64,000 nt of DNA, from positions 1,308,363 through 1,372,362 of the forward strand of contig LNKV01000003.1 of the NCBI GenBank assembly GCA_001465935.1. The letters run 5' to 3'. Position numbers and translations under genes: made by a program. The notes beneath the pieces are model-generated. The model ran no database searches. It saw only the letters and a program-made list of their open reading frames with translations, and was not told the origin of the DNA. Every line of letters begins with the position of its first letter. The stretch's first letter is position 1. This stretch comes from Clarireedia homoeocarpa. Taxonomy: Eukaryota; Ascomycota; Leotiomycetes; Helotiales; Rutstroemiaceae. This document shows, piece after piece, positions 45,778 through 56,959 of the stretch.

Positions 45778-47907
45778 ATGGCTGTTCCGGAGAGTGAGGG
45801 AGTGCACACCTCAACTTCTACAAGACAGAGTGTCGAGAGTTTACGATCACGAGCAAAGGCAAAAACGAAGCACCTTTTGCATCTAGAAACATCGACCGTA
45901 TCTCATGAAGCCACCTCGATTCCTGATCCCGATGAAATTGCGACAAAACAAGTCAATGAAGACCCTTCCTTCAATCCGGACAAGCTCATCAGCAGGCCAC
46001 CACAAAATCACGCCTGGAGGGATGAAGACAACAATACTGTGTTCCAGGATGTCATGCATGCAATTATTCACCCAAGAGCTTCTGCCAAATCTAGAGCACA
46101 GAGGAAGACTGCTGCGTATATGTCCGATAACCAACATACATTGACACGCAACGAGTATCTTAAATTCCTGGACGAGCACAACGAATTGGAGGATCTAGAG
46201 AATGATTGGCACGAGAGCAATAGCGAAATAACGAAATTACAAAAGGAGGAAGACATTGAACAACATCAGAGAAAAATCGAGGAGCTTGAGAAGAAGATCA
46301 AGAGCATACGTGTTGGCTGGATTACCGGGAGACATGTAGAGCGTGTCCGAGCAGTAGATCACCGCCCACCGCCTTATCCAGGAGACGAATATTTCGAAAC
46401 TGCAGACGAGCATGGATATACCGAATTTCATTGGGAAAACTGGATTTCGCATGTGAGTCTTAGTACCATAGTGGGCCCTATTGCCATTTTACCTGCGAGT
46501 ACAAGTGTACATCAGCAAGTGGTTGTTCACACTACCTTTCCCACCACTCACTCCAACCAAGGACAGTAAGCTAAATGAGAAGTAGAAAGTTTTAGTAGCT
46601 TGTTACAATTTTACGGCGCCGTACATTGACGACCTTGACGAGCTTCCGTTCGATCCCACTACTTTACGCAAATGTCTTGCTCGCCTCATAGCTGTCAGTG
46701 GGTCCTTCCAACAATGGGTTATGAGCATCCGACAAATATACAGGTGGGAGGATCCTTATCGTACTGGCCGATGGTTTGCTACATATATTTTTCTCTGGTA
46801 TACACAGTACATAATGACATTTGTCGTAAGCAGAATTCTTATCCTTCTTAACGAACCAGGAACTCACAACGCTAGTATTCATACATAATCTATTTCACTG
46901 TAATGAATTGGTATTATCCATCTACGGTGAAAGCGCTCCGGGAAGAAGTAGCAAGATCGTCCAATCGAGAAGCGACAGCCTGGAAAGCCGGGGAATCCAT
47001 GGACAAGCACGGCAAGTATGACTGGTTAGGACCTGTTTTGGATGATATTGGCCCGTCACTGCAAGTGCAAATTACAGATTTGGCCAACCTAATGGAAGTA
47101 TGGTCGAATTTCTACCACTATGTCCGTCCAAGGCAGACTTTATACACACTTTGCCTCTTAACCGTTGTTGCTCTCATCGCTGGGCTTACATCAATGGAGT
47201 TTAGTATGAAGCTATTCTGGCTCATCATTGGTGTTATTTATTTCGGGTGCTGGCCAGTTGCGTCTCTCACTCCGCGGTACCGACTTATCGTATCACCACT
47301 AAAGTGGGGTTTCTGGGGTATACCAACCGACGCTGAGTGGGCCTTCCAATACCTACAAGAACGGGCTGCAGTTGCATTAGAGGAAATCCGCAGACGCGCG
47401 CCGACCGAAACACAGATGGCTCGGGAAGCACTAGAAGAATCAAAAGACGACTCAGAATCCTTCCACTCCGCAACTGAGGAGACAGCTGACATCGAGGAAC
47501 GGGACATTCTATCCTTTACCTGCACTTATGGCCACGTTCCGGGACGTCTTGTGATGTCGACAATGTCCTTACGCTTCGAGCCAGCACCGCTAACTAAAAT
47601 CCTTGATGCCAATACCTTCAACAAGCCCTTCAGCGAGTTAATCGAAATGTCCAAGCTGCAAAGTCATGATGACATTTCAGATCCACTTGGCACGACATCT
47701 GGGGTTAAGGATAAATTGGAAATGAGGTTCATGGGCAAGCAAGAAGGTGTGCATGAATATGAATTGAGGCAGAACGAAAACACGCAGGTGATCTTGATTG
47801 AAAATTTGAAGCAGAGGGATAAGGCTTTTAATACTATTATTGCGTTCAGCGGGATTCAGTGGCAGTCATTGCAAAGTGCGAAAAAAATAGGAGACGAGAA
47901 CAAGTAG
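45778..47907 (+). CDS. DUF3292-like fungal membrane protein with GRAM-like C-terminal region
   Basis: Three exons (45778-46452, 46586-46825, 46876-47907; introns 133 and 50 nt) give 648 residues. The N-terminal 225 residues are hydrophilic, with a Glu/Lys coiled coil near 150-185. Exon 2 holds the family-typical SIRQIYRWEDPYRTGRWFAT and begins a hydrophobic segment completed in exon 3. Two further membrane segments lie near residues 394-414 and 417-433. The C-terminal domain (about 485-640; FTCTYGHVPGRLVMSTMSLRF) looks like a GRAM/PH-type module that may bind lipid. The first intron uses acceptor AAGTAG, chosen by phase, and is the least certain join. Molecular role unknown. An intracellular membrane location is inferred. 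Confidence 0.8.
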
Positions 47908-48023
47908 AAAAGTCAAGGCAGGAAGGGAATCGAAGGAAGGAAATGATGGATTGTGTTCTCCAATTCAGGGATATTATTTAAAAAGAATTTAATAGGTAAT
48001 CGAAAATTGACACTCTCGTCCCA

Positions 48024-49919
48024 TTACTGGATACAAAACGACCTCTCTAAAAACCCACGCTGCTCCAAAATCGACCCATCCATATACCCGTCGAGAAAAC
48101 ACTCTCCTATAAATGTGAAGCTGTCTCCATGATCAGATTTCCGCAGCAGAACAGGAACACTGCACCCAAATAATACACATATTAAATCTTCCTTCTTCGC
48201 GTTCTCCACGACCATGCCAATATGTCCGTTGCGACTAACCATCAAACGAAGCGACATTTTTACGACGGTATCGAAAAACCTACCAAAAAAGGAGTCATTG
48301 ATGATTTCATCTCGATTTGGCGTCGAGCCTGAGTAGTCTACATCAACCTTATGGATCTCGCGGAATATACTCTCGAAGCTGTGCCCGCGGATTTGGAGAG
48401 CTCTCGTCCGATGGAACCATGTCTGAAATTCTTTGGGAGCAGAGGACTGCGAGTCTGTTACAAGTAGCGAAAGTAGGCATAAGAAATCCTGTATAAATTC
48501 TTCCGTGGGCATAGGGTATCGCAGATATCGATCCTTCCGATCCAAGACCAAACTTCTGCAGACACTCGTAAAAATATCCTTTATTGTGGTGCGTGCAGAA
48601 GCAGAACAAGTAGATAAGCATGTAGACTTCCATTCAGAACTCTGAATCACTGTGGAGTCCCTGGATCCGGCGATTCCATCGATTGTATCAACGATTATTC
48701 CGCGGGCGAGCAGCGCGGAGCCGCGAAACTCGTACTCTGCTGCTCGATTCTGAGATGCTGAATAGAAAATCGAGGGGTCGTATTTGAGATGCATAGGCGG
48801 GCGAAGATTGCCGATACGGGGATTCGAACTTTGACTTACCATGAAGGGGCAAACGAGAGCAAATTTTCGTTTCCGCCAGTCAGGCACCCAGGATGGCTGC
48901 ACCGAGCCCGATGGCGCGCGGTGTACCGAAGCGTAGCATATAATATCTAAAGACTTATAGCGTGTGATAAAATCCTGCGTGAACGATAAGTAGATCTCCG
49001 CGCTGTTGAGCGAGTAATTGACATCCATCAGAGACGCATCGGTAGCGAGTGCCATAAGCCCATACAGTCGATCGCGGTCATCGGTGGCGTCCATAAAACA
49101 AAGGTACGCAGCAAGTGCTAGAAGCGAGCGGCTATGAAGCTCGCCCGGATTCTTTTTTTCAGCACGGTACAAATTCCATAATCTCCTGCGGTTGAACCCA
49201 CAATGGAATGCAAGCGTTTCCGTGATCCCAACCGATCTACATTTATCTGCAGCCAGCAAACTACGGCATACAGCTGACCTGCTGATGGTGCGCATGCCAC
49301 ACCAAATCGAGGCTTTCATGGGCAATACGAATTCTTGTATAGTCCAGATTCTTGACCACCATTTCCGCGAGAGGAAATTGGTTAGTGCAGTCCATTGTGC
49401 GGAAAACCGATCATTCTCTACCAAACTGCGAACTTCATTGGCGTCACAATTTCTCTGAGTGAGTCGATCGAGGAGTTTGATGAAGTCTAGCGCAAGCTCA
49501 CTATCGCTCGACTGCTCTCCTAGCCAGATGACCACTTGATTCGCCCGGCGATAGATGTGCTGCATAAGCTGCACTTGGTGCCCTCTCTCTGCTAAATTGG
49601 TCTGGTCGATGCATATAGAATCAATCCACCACCATCTGCCGTCGAGCAGCTGACCCTTGGCTCTCAAGACCTGGAAAAAAGGTTGTAGTGAATCCAGGAC
49701 TGGAATTTGTTGGTTTTCTATTTCGATAACCCGGGATTTTGAGAGCCCAGTGTCCTCGGACGCCCATGTGTAGGAGAGGGCATGAAACGGGGGGAGCGGC
49801 TCTTCCACTGAGAAAGCCTTGAGAATAGCGGATATGTGGTTATTATCCTGAAGAAACTTCAATAGCCGTAGCTGGTTTGGCTGAATCGGTTCATACGAGT
49901 AATGGGTATTTTGATCCAT
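48024..49919 (-). CDS. HET-domain (heterokaryon incompatibility-like) protein
   Basis: Intronless, 631 residues. The HET domain occupies about residues 45-200 with its three blocks: FHALSYTWASED, then WWWIDSICIDQTNLAERGHQV, then QLMQHIYRRANQVVIWLGE. The C-terminal 400 residues have no recognised domain but include a VENAKKEDLICVLFG segment common at the end of such proteins. Some family members control non-self recognition and trigger cell death when different strains fuse, but most are uncharacterised. No NACHT, WD40 or ankyrin partner domain is attached. The frame is intact. It is divergent from an SDR-like gene. Confidence 0.93.
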   Translation of the reverse strand: MDQNTHYSYEPIQPNQLRLLKFLQDNNHISAILKAFSVEEPLPPFHALSYTWASEDTGLSKSRVIEIENQQIPVLDSLQPFFQVLRAKGQLLDGRWWWIDSICIDQTNLAERGHQVQLMQHIYRRANQVVIWLGEQSSDSELALDFIKLLDRLTQRNCDANEVRSLVENDRFSAQWTALTNFLSRKWWSRIWTIQEFVLPMKASIWCGMRTISRSAVCRSLLAADKCRSVGITETLAFHCGFNRRRLWNLYRAEKKNPGELHSRSLLALAAYLCFMDATDDRDRLYGLMALATDASLMDVNYSLNSAEIYLSFTQDFITRYKSLDIICYASVHRAPSGSVQPSWVPDWRKRKFALVCPFMVSQSSNPRIGNLRPPMHLKYDPSIFYSASQNRAAEYEFRGSALLARGIIVDTIDGIAGSRDSTVIQSSEWKSTCLSTCSASARTTIKDIFTSVCRSLVLDRKDRYLRYPMPTEEFIQDFLCLLSLLVTDSQSSAPKEFQTWFHRTRALQIRGHSFESIFREIHKVDVDYSGSTPNRDEIINDSFFGRFFDTVVKMSLRLMVSRNGHIGMVVENAKKEDLICVLFGCSVPVLLRKSDHGDSFTFIGECFLDGYMDGSILEQRGFLERSFCIQ

Positions 49920-50460
49920 GATATACGTGCTAACCGTTTCAGTGGTGGAGACGCGGGGGTAAATTATCCCACTCTCAATGAAAAGCTGTAGCCTGTTGCC
50001 TCGTCAAAGCAAAATGGCTATGCGACGTCTGATAGAGACAAGCTTAGATGATATTATTTGTTGCTCATCTTATTATTGAACACACAAATGTTTATTTTGT
50101 TGTTTATTTCATCTGTTTATTCCATCTGGAATACAAGCGACACAATGTAAGATTATAATTGTAAGTATAATCGTATTGCTGATAATGATAAAAGAATACA
50201 CAAACACTCATCTAAAAGACGGTTACTGGGAATAATCGAACCAGTCATTGTAAGCTATTTTCAAGAAAGCACGTGGTTCAGCCACGTAGGTCAGCTTACC
50301 GATCATTTCTGAGACTACATACGGAGTCGGAGTTTATTCTTGGACCGCATAACACCGCAGTTTTGATCCCCCTAGAGCTCCAATTAGTCATCTCAGTGAC
50401 TGTGAAAGGCTCTATAAGACTAGTAAACTTTCTCTATGGTAAAAATTGCCAGTGATCATA
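49920..50460. promoter_or_regulatory. Divergent promoter region, HET gene / SDR-like gene
   Basis: 541 bp, strongly AT-rich around 50050-50200 with repeated TGTTTATT-like runs. No ORF supported. Confidence 0.4.
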
Positions 50461-51515
50461 ATGGTTTCTCTTTCCCAAGTAGAATCGTCCAACTCTCTTA
50501 TTTCTTCCTCTCTCCCACCATTAGTTGGCCTATTCGTAGGGGCCACAAGTGGCATTGGAGAAGCAGCCCTCAAGAATTTCACAAAATACTCAAATAAACC
50601 TCGCGCCTACTTTATCGGCCGTTCACAAGATGCTGCAGACCGCATCATAACTGAGTGCAAGGCGCTCAATCCAGAGGGCGAATACATCTTTCGCAAAGCC
50701 GATGTAAGTTTGATCCGAGTAGTGGATAAGGTTTGCGAGGAGATCAAGGCAAAAGAGAAATTCTTGAATATCCTGTTCCTTAGTCCGGGCGTGATGAGCA
50801 TGGACCGCAGTGGTAAGACGCACCTATCTAATCGTTCTTCTATCAGAAGCAGAAGATTCAGCTGACTGTGAGTCCAGTGACCTCCGAGAATATACACCTA
50901 CTTGCTGCATTGAATTACTATTCTCGTCTGCGGTTCATAGTCAATTTGCTTCAGCTGCTTAGACAAGCCACATCGCTTCGTCGAGTCGTGACTGTCGGTG
51001 GAGGTAGCAAGGAGGGTCAACTCGACACATCAGACTTTCCCGCACTTCATGTACCGCTTGCGGGACTTCGAGGCCATCTTACGACATTAATCACTCTCGG
51101 TCTTGAAAGCGTGGCAAAACAAGCACCAGACGTTAGCTTTGTGCATGATTACCCAGGAACCGTGGCAACCGGTCTCTACAGAAACAGTGGAGGCCCTCCG
51201 ACAGCAGCTATCGATACGTTGGTACCAATTGAGGAGAGTGGACAGAGACACTTGTTCTTGGCTACGAGCGCGATGTTTCCACCGCGAAATGGAGATAAAA
51301 CTGGTGTCGAGCTGCCCAATGGACTCGAACCAGCAATGGGAAGCACAGGCAAAACTGGGGATGGTGTATACTCTGTGGGATGGGATTGTGAGAGTGCGTC
51401 CCCGGCGATAATGGAACTTTTGGCGGGATTGAGAAAAGACGGAGTGGTGGAAGAGGTCTGGAGGCACACAGATTCTGAATTCAAACGCACAACCGGAATG
51501 GAAGAAGATGTCTAG
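50461..51515 (+). CDS. SDR-superfamily protein, probably catalytically atypical
   Basis: Two exons (50461-50812, 50878-51515; intron 65 nt) give 329 residues. The cofactor loop GATSGIG (27-33) and the following helix mark a Rossmann-fold short-chain dehydrogenase, with FLNILFLSPGVMSM in place of the usual NNAG segment. After the VVTVGGGSKEG strand, where a YxxxK active site normally follows, I see GLRGHLTTLITLGLE, with no Tyr/Lys pair. The protein may have lost normal oxidoreductase chemistry or use another residue. The similar NYYSRLRFIVNLL segment is earlier in the fold. The substrate is unknown. The product lacks a signal peptide. Confidence 0.85.
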
Positions 51516-52051
51516 GAGATGTATCCGAACTTATCTATGTTAGTCAGAGAGAGACGTACACTGAATGAAGACTTTTGCAAACACCTCTTCGTATTTGTAT
51601 CATAGGCTGTGTGAGTTCAATCTCACGTAAGTAATAAAGCTTTTACGAGTAATTGTTACCAAATTCCTGGTGTGGCGCTGAATCGGATAATGGAGAGCAA
51701 TGGAAAAGTCTCGTCTATGCGATGACATTATCACGGAGATGTCCACCACAAGGCTTCTGGTTTGTATCGTGAGTACGTGTTTGTCTTATTTTATATTATA
51801 TATATGTACTAGCATCACAAAACTTTGAATCACAAAGGTGATGGTCCCCATATTTACGACCCTTCAGGCACTTTCTGAGTCGTTAAGAAAGGTCCTGTAA
51901 GCAGATGATCAAAGTCTGCGTGACGCACAGACCAAAGATGATGAAAGGGGTAGCGACTGACCTTAGTGTTTGAACTTCCTCATATACACTCCTAAAGCCC
52001 CATTCCACCTCTTTTAGATGATGATTCCTTGAGACCTTTCGTGAGATCTTT

Positions 52052-52096
<45 letters not shown>

Positions 52097-52682
52097 AAAT
52101 CCATTCTCAAATAGTATTCTTCATCACCACACATCAGCTTCAGGCACACAGTCATCAGGTATACTAACATTCCTGACTCTATGCAGGATTCTAAATGGTT
52201 GAGAAACTCAGTTATGAATCTGGCTTATTAACCAAGACAAAGTAGAGTGAATGTGTATTGTTACAATCTACAAACTTCTTATCCACGTGATACCTGAATA
52301 ACGGACTGGAAGACTGAATAATCCTAAAGCATGAAACTACCTGAACAATGCTGGACGCTGGAACTGAACAACGACAACTCAACCAGCAAGAACCGTCTAT
52401 AAAATGAAGGGCTTTCCAACCAAGAAAAAGAATCATTTGTTCATTCTCGGTAACCCAAAGTTGAGCTTTCCACGACACACATTTTCCAACCGCTGGATAA
52501 TCACGTGTAAGATTCCTTTTGTTCTACATTCACTTCAACCAATCTTCTTTCGACCGTTATAGAACTTCAATCTTCATCGGTAACATTAAAGTTTCTTATT
52601 CCGTTTACCTTGGTTATAGCATCTATCATTTCATAATCATAGACTAACATATTATCAAGCACACAGCCAAAATCGTTTTGCA
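51516..52682. other. Intergenic region with a homopolymer tract
   Basis: 1.2 kb without a supportable gene. The minus-strand frame at 52170-51883 is an artefact reading through the homopolymer as poly-lysine. The last 200 bp is the probable promoter of the next plus-strand gene. Confidence 0.5.
52053..52095. repeat. Run of 43 T (poly-A on the minus strand)
   Basis: An uninterrupted run of 43 T. It could be the poly-A tail of a retroposed sequence inserted on the minus strand, or a plain homopolymer. No matching target-site duplication was seen by eye. Confidence 0.95.
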
Positions 52683-53996
52683 ATGTCATCCCGCAACCAG
52701 AAAGACACATCAGCGTCAACGCAAAAATCTCCAAAGAAAGATGCCATTGATGAGTCACGCAGCGAATATCGATTTGGCCAATGCTTGGAAGAAATGGTTC
52801 GGAAGAAGGTACAGCATGACCAGGAAGGAGCTCTTGAAACCGTTCGACAATACTGTGCGAATTATACGGGACGTCATAGAAAACCGGAAGGAAAACGAGC
52901 TGCTAAAGGAGCCAAGAAACCTAGCAAAGATGAATATGAAGGCAAGGGTGAGGATGACGAGCAACTTATTGGTGGTTTGATGAATAAAGAAGAGCCAGAA
53001 GATGGCCTGAGCATGATAATATCTTCGCGTCGATCACCCAGGAGACGTCATGATGGAGAGCAAGATATACGAAAAGAGTCAGATATGAGCACTGGTACAG
53101 GTGAGCCTATCATTGCAGAAGGGACTCATGGAATGCAGATACCCCTGCGACCGTCATCACCTGAACTCATTATTTCCTCAGCTACGAGAGTTCAAGAAGT
53201 TAATACAAAGCCTCGCATGGCCAAGATATCTGTACCTCAGCCATCCTCAGCACGCGCAGGTGGCATGGAGAAAAGATCTAGATTACTTCAAGAGCTTCAA
53301 ACGAGAGACGTCTCATCACCTCCTTCTTTTTCTTCTTCTTTCTCTAAGCCTGTACTTCGTTCATCTTCTAAACTCAAAATATCTGCCTTTACTAATGACG
53401 AAGAAGAAAAGCCGTCTACGAAGCTTCAATCATCAGTACTGCAGGTAGCCGGGGACTCTAAAGTCCGTGAACCTGCCGGGCTCAGGCGCGGCGCAGATAT
53501 GCATGATCTTCAAGAAAATTTGCCAAAGAGGGTCCAGCAGCAGTCTAGTTCTCATTTTTATCAGTCAGACACTGTAGTGGAAAATGATATTTCCCTCGAC
53601 TCACACAAACCATCCTCTAGAGCCCATGCGGTACCCCGCTCAATGAGACCAGGAGCAACACGTCCGTACTCCGCACCCGTCCCTCATTCATCCGCCAATC
53701 TTGATCTCTCAGCAGGTATACACAATGCGAGCGACTTATCCTCAAGAGGAGCAAGACGCCCACCGGCAGCTTCCCCAACGCGATCCATCAGTGCTCCCAT
53801 CGGGACTGAAGACACGAACCCCGCTCGGGAAACTCGCTGCGTACGCTGCACAACGCACAAGAAGGGTTGTGACAGAAAGAGACCCTGCAGCAGATGTGTT
53901 GCTCAGGGCCGAGGATACACTGAATGTATTCCTGTAGCTCGCGATTTGAGAAGAAGTGAGCGGATCCAGAATCTGAATAACGTGAAGTTGTGCTAA
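52683..53996 (+). CDS. Protein with a C-terminal Zn2Cys6 cluster
   Basis: Intronless, 437 residues. Most of the chain is disordered: Ser, Pro, Lys and Glu rich, with several basic patches (SSRRSPRRRHD, KLKISAF). The only domain is at the C-terminal end: C386, C389, C396, C402, C405 and C415 in RCVRCTTHKKGCDRKRPCSRC, spacing 2-6-5-2-9, the fungal binuclear zinc cluster. About 22 residues remain after it, including basic RDLRRSERIQ. Zn2Cys6 proteins usually carry the cluster near the N-terminus, so this layout is uncommon. No fungal regulatory domain follows. DNA binding is likely but targets are unknown. Confidence 0.82.
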   Translation: MSSRNQKDTSASTQKSPKKDAIDESRSEYRFGQCLEEMVRKKVQHDQEGALETVRQYCANYTGRHRKPEGKRAAKGAKKPSKDEYEGKGEDDEQLIGGLMNKEEPEDGLSMIISSRRSPRRRHDGEQDIRKESDMSTGTGEPIIAEGTHGMQIPLRPSSPELIISSATRVQEVNTKPRMAKISVPQPSSARAGGMEKRSRLLQELQTRDVSSPPSFSSSFSKPVLRSSSKLKISAFTNDEEEKPSTKLQSSVLQVAGDSKVREPAGLRRGADMHDLQENLPKRVQQQSSSHFYQSDTVVENDISLDSHKPSSRAHAVPRSMRPGATRPYSAPVPHSSANLDLSAGIHNASDLSSRGARRPPAASPTRSISAPIGTEDTNPARETRCVRCTTHKKGCDRKRPCSRCVAQGRGYTECIPVARDLRRSERIQNLNNVKLC

Positions 53997-54456
53997 CGTA
54001 ACGAGATGTAACACTTTAGGGTGTGAATTCAGATTACCGGGCCATGATATCAGTTGGATATTGAAGGAATCATACATAACTGCTAGGTGGCGTTCATATT
54101 CAGGTACGAGTTACCGCCTGGACAATGTACCCGGAGCGGGATTTTTGGGAGAAATATCAGGGCGCCGAAGGGGCCTTTGATGCAAGAACTCCATACATAT
54201 AGATTAGACGCCCATTCAGTCAATAAACATATTGCGATGATTTTGAATATATCTTGGCTTTTCAACGAAAGTACCCATGTGACAAACGACTAGAATCAAG
54301 GAAGTGGGCGATGGGATCCTAGGGTCTTGTAAGAATACCGCTATGAATGCATGATCGTTCAAAGACAATAAAAAATTAATTGACCACTAGGCTAGACTGG
54401 AGCAGCATATGTTTGTACACAGTATGGACACTTTCAACACAAGACCCATTCCCACA
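53997..54456. other. Convergent intergenic region
   Basis: 460 bp of 3' flanks. Overlapping short ORFs on both strands near 54083-54293 are not supported. Confidence 0.5.
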
Positions 54457-56509
54457 TCATCCATGCGAAGTACGCCTTCCCCATGATGGAGCCTTCGGTC
54501 CCTCACTGCCGAGCGCAGAACTCTTCGAATCATCTAAATTCCACACAATCCTCAGATCTTCCTTCAAAACATCTGCTTCTTTCTCCCTATTCTCTATATT
54601 CTCCCCATCCCTTGGCAGATTAAGTTCCAACCATCTCCTAATCGCCCTATTGTAAGGAATACCTCGCTCCTCCATCTCATCAAGCAGTAACCACGCCCTT
54701 TTATCACCAGCAAGTATACAGCGTCTGATTAGAGAAATTGCCGTTCCGCGTCTCATCCACCAGCCCTTGTTACCAGATGGATCCACGCTGTTTTTGCCCA
54801 TGACTTTCATTTCTTCGAGATATCTGAAACAATCTTCATAGTCCTCAATGTTAGGATGCATGCAAACAAGGATTAATCGATCATAGGTAGTCTCAGTTGG
54901 TCTCAGTCCTAGAGCTCGAATTTCAGATGCGAGGAACATAGCTCTTGGTTTACTGCCATCCACGTCGCCGAGTCTGCGCAGCAGATGGTTGAATGTTTCG
55001 ATGTTCGGCCTAGAATCACAGATCGTATGCATTTCTTTGTAAAATTGTAGTGCTTGTTCGCTACCAATCTCAGGGGTGTTGGATGAAACGGCAGCTTCAA
55101 GAACGACGTTTACAGCTGCAGTCGGAATATTGTAGCCATCTTGGTGTAAGGTTTTCAGAAGTTTCCATCCTTCCAGGGGTTGAGAAGGTGATGTGATGAG
55201 ATGTAAATACAGCGGTCGGGTGGAGCTTGAAGCTGGATCGATACCAGCTTTGTACATAATATTAAGAACACGAAAGGCGGTTTTGATATCGCCAGCCTCG
55301 ACATATGCCTCCAGGAGAGCCTCATAGTGATGCGCTGCAAGAACGGTTTGCCGCTGTGAAAGAACCTTAATAGCAGATGCAGCGAGTGTCGGATCCCCAT
55401 TGCGAGCAGCACAGTTCAATACTGCCGTGCAAATCCCATCTGAAGGATTGATTGCGGAAGTATTGACTTGGCTTTTCCAGATAAATTGAGTGCCTTCATA
55501 CTAAATTGACCGAATTAGTGGGGGAGCAAACTGCTGAGGAGGTCTACTTACATTCATTCCACTGCTGAAAGCGTCAAGTAAATAATACCACATAGTAGAG
55601 CCGAGTGGGTCGGATGTATGGCGGGTCATCAATAACTTTAAAGCTTCGTCTAGCTCCCCAACTTCACATAAACGGAAGAAAAAGATATCGTAAAGCCAAG
55701 GTTGTATCTCTATGTCATCCGCTCTCATCTGTTCTAGTTTATCCATGGCGAGTTCATATTGGTTATCGCGGAGAAGACCGACTACTAGACTATGCCAGCC
55801 ATTTGGGGATAGTCCGTACCATCGTTCTTTCATCTCTTCCAGTATCTCGTTTCTTAAGAGGTAGTCGGGATGGACCGCAAGCACCTATACGCATACTTAA
55901 TCAGCTCACAAGTTTCACACCAAGATAGACGGTTCACAGAACCTGTAGGACTGAGTGATAGAATCCGGAATCAGCTTTGATGTCGAATTCCTTCATTTCT
56001 GCTAACAGTGTCTTGACTTCGTCTACCCCTCCATTTTCAGCGTCTGTATTCGCTGCGATCAAGGCATCGTAGTGCACCAGTGCTGGTTGGTCTCCACGTT
56101 CCTCTAGTAAGTATTTGACTAAATCTGCAAGCTGCTTATAGGCTCCTTCTTGTGTTTTGAGAGCTCTTAAGAGATCGTGTAATTGATCGACGCTCAAAGT
56201 ATCGTAGGTTTGTCTCCCCGCCTGAAAGGGCGACTCGGGGACTGAGGGCTGTGGAGGTCGTGAAAGCCGCGCATCTGCTACTTGAGGATTTTCGAAAGCA
56301 GGCGCTGCATTTTTATCGGGTAAATGAAGGCTATAGTGTTTGAAAGGCCACTGCTTCACGCAAGACGTTCTGCTATATCTCTGAACGCGATCTGCTCGAT
56401 ACTGCGCAAGGTTTCCGGTGACAGTCGCGCGGCGTAGAAGAGCTAAAGAATCGATTGAGGGACAAAGACATTGCCATAGTCCATCAATTGGGATCTTGGC
56501 GACCTTCAT
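54457..56509 (-). CDS. Pentatricopeptide-repeat (PPR) protein, probably mitochondrial
   Basis: Three exons (56509-55943, 55884-55552, 55500-54457; introns 58 and 51 nt, both phase 0) give 647 residues. Many degenerate helix-turn-helix PPR units are visible, such as WHSLVVGLLRDNQYELAMDK, HYEALLEAYVEAGDIKTAFR with LNIMYKAGIDP, and ETFNHLLRRLGDVDG. The N-terminal 60 residues are basic and contain RYSRTSCVKQWPF, compatible with a mitochondrial presequence, although the first residues are not typical. PPR proteins bind organellar RNA and act in processing, stability or translation. The specific target is not determined. Confidence 0.85.
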
Positions 56510-56959
56510 TGAGTTTCGACGGTTTTGTCGAGATTTTGTTCAAACATTTTTGAGGGCTCAGGAAAGTTTACATAATCATTTGGGGTTCTCGGGTGACTTG
56601 ACGGCGGGAGAGAAAGAGCTGCCAAACCAGCAAGCAAAACTTGATGGGCTCATAGCCTTTAGCAGCTTCAATACTCCCCGAAGGAGGATTTTAATTTCAT
56701 CACAAAATAAATTTCCATTTTGTGGTTCTTGAGGTTTGCTTTAGGGTTTCTGCCTTTCGCAATCTTACCTCTCTGCAGCGGCGAACGTGTTCCTCCCACC
56801 ATTGATTCACGCTCTACATTCGTCGCCAGAGTATATGAGCCCGACACGATCACCACCAACTAGATGTGAGGCTGTGCCTTCCCGCATCACTTGGTATCAT
56901 GCAATTAAAAACGCTCGCCGATATCTGTTGTGTCCATGCCCCGTAAATTGACCGCCCGA
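56510..56959. other. Intergenic, 450 bp
   Basis: Promoter of the PPR gene and 3' flank of LSM4. No supportable ORF. Confidence 0.5.

Noticed and set aside
51883..52170. Minus-strand ORF with poly-lysine
   Set aside because: It is produced by translating the 43-base homopolymer, and its flanks are not protein-like.
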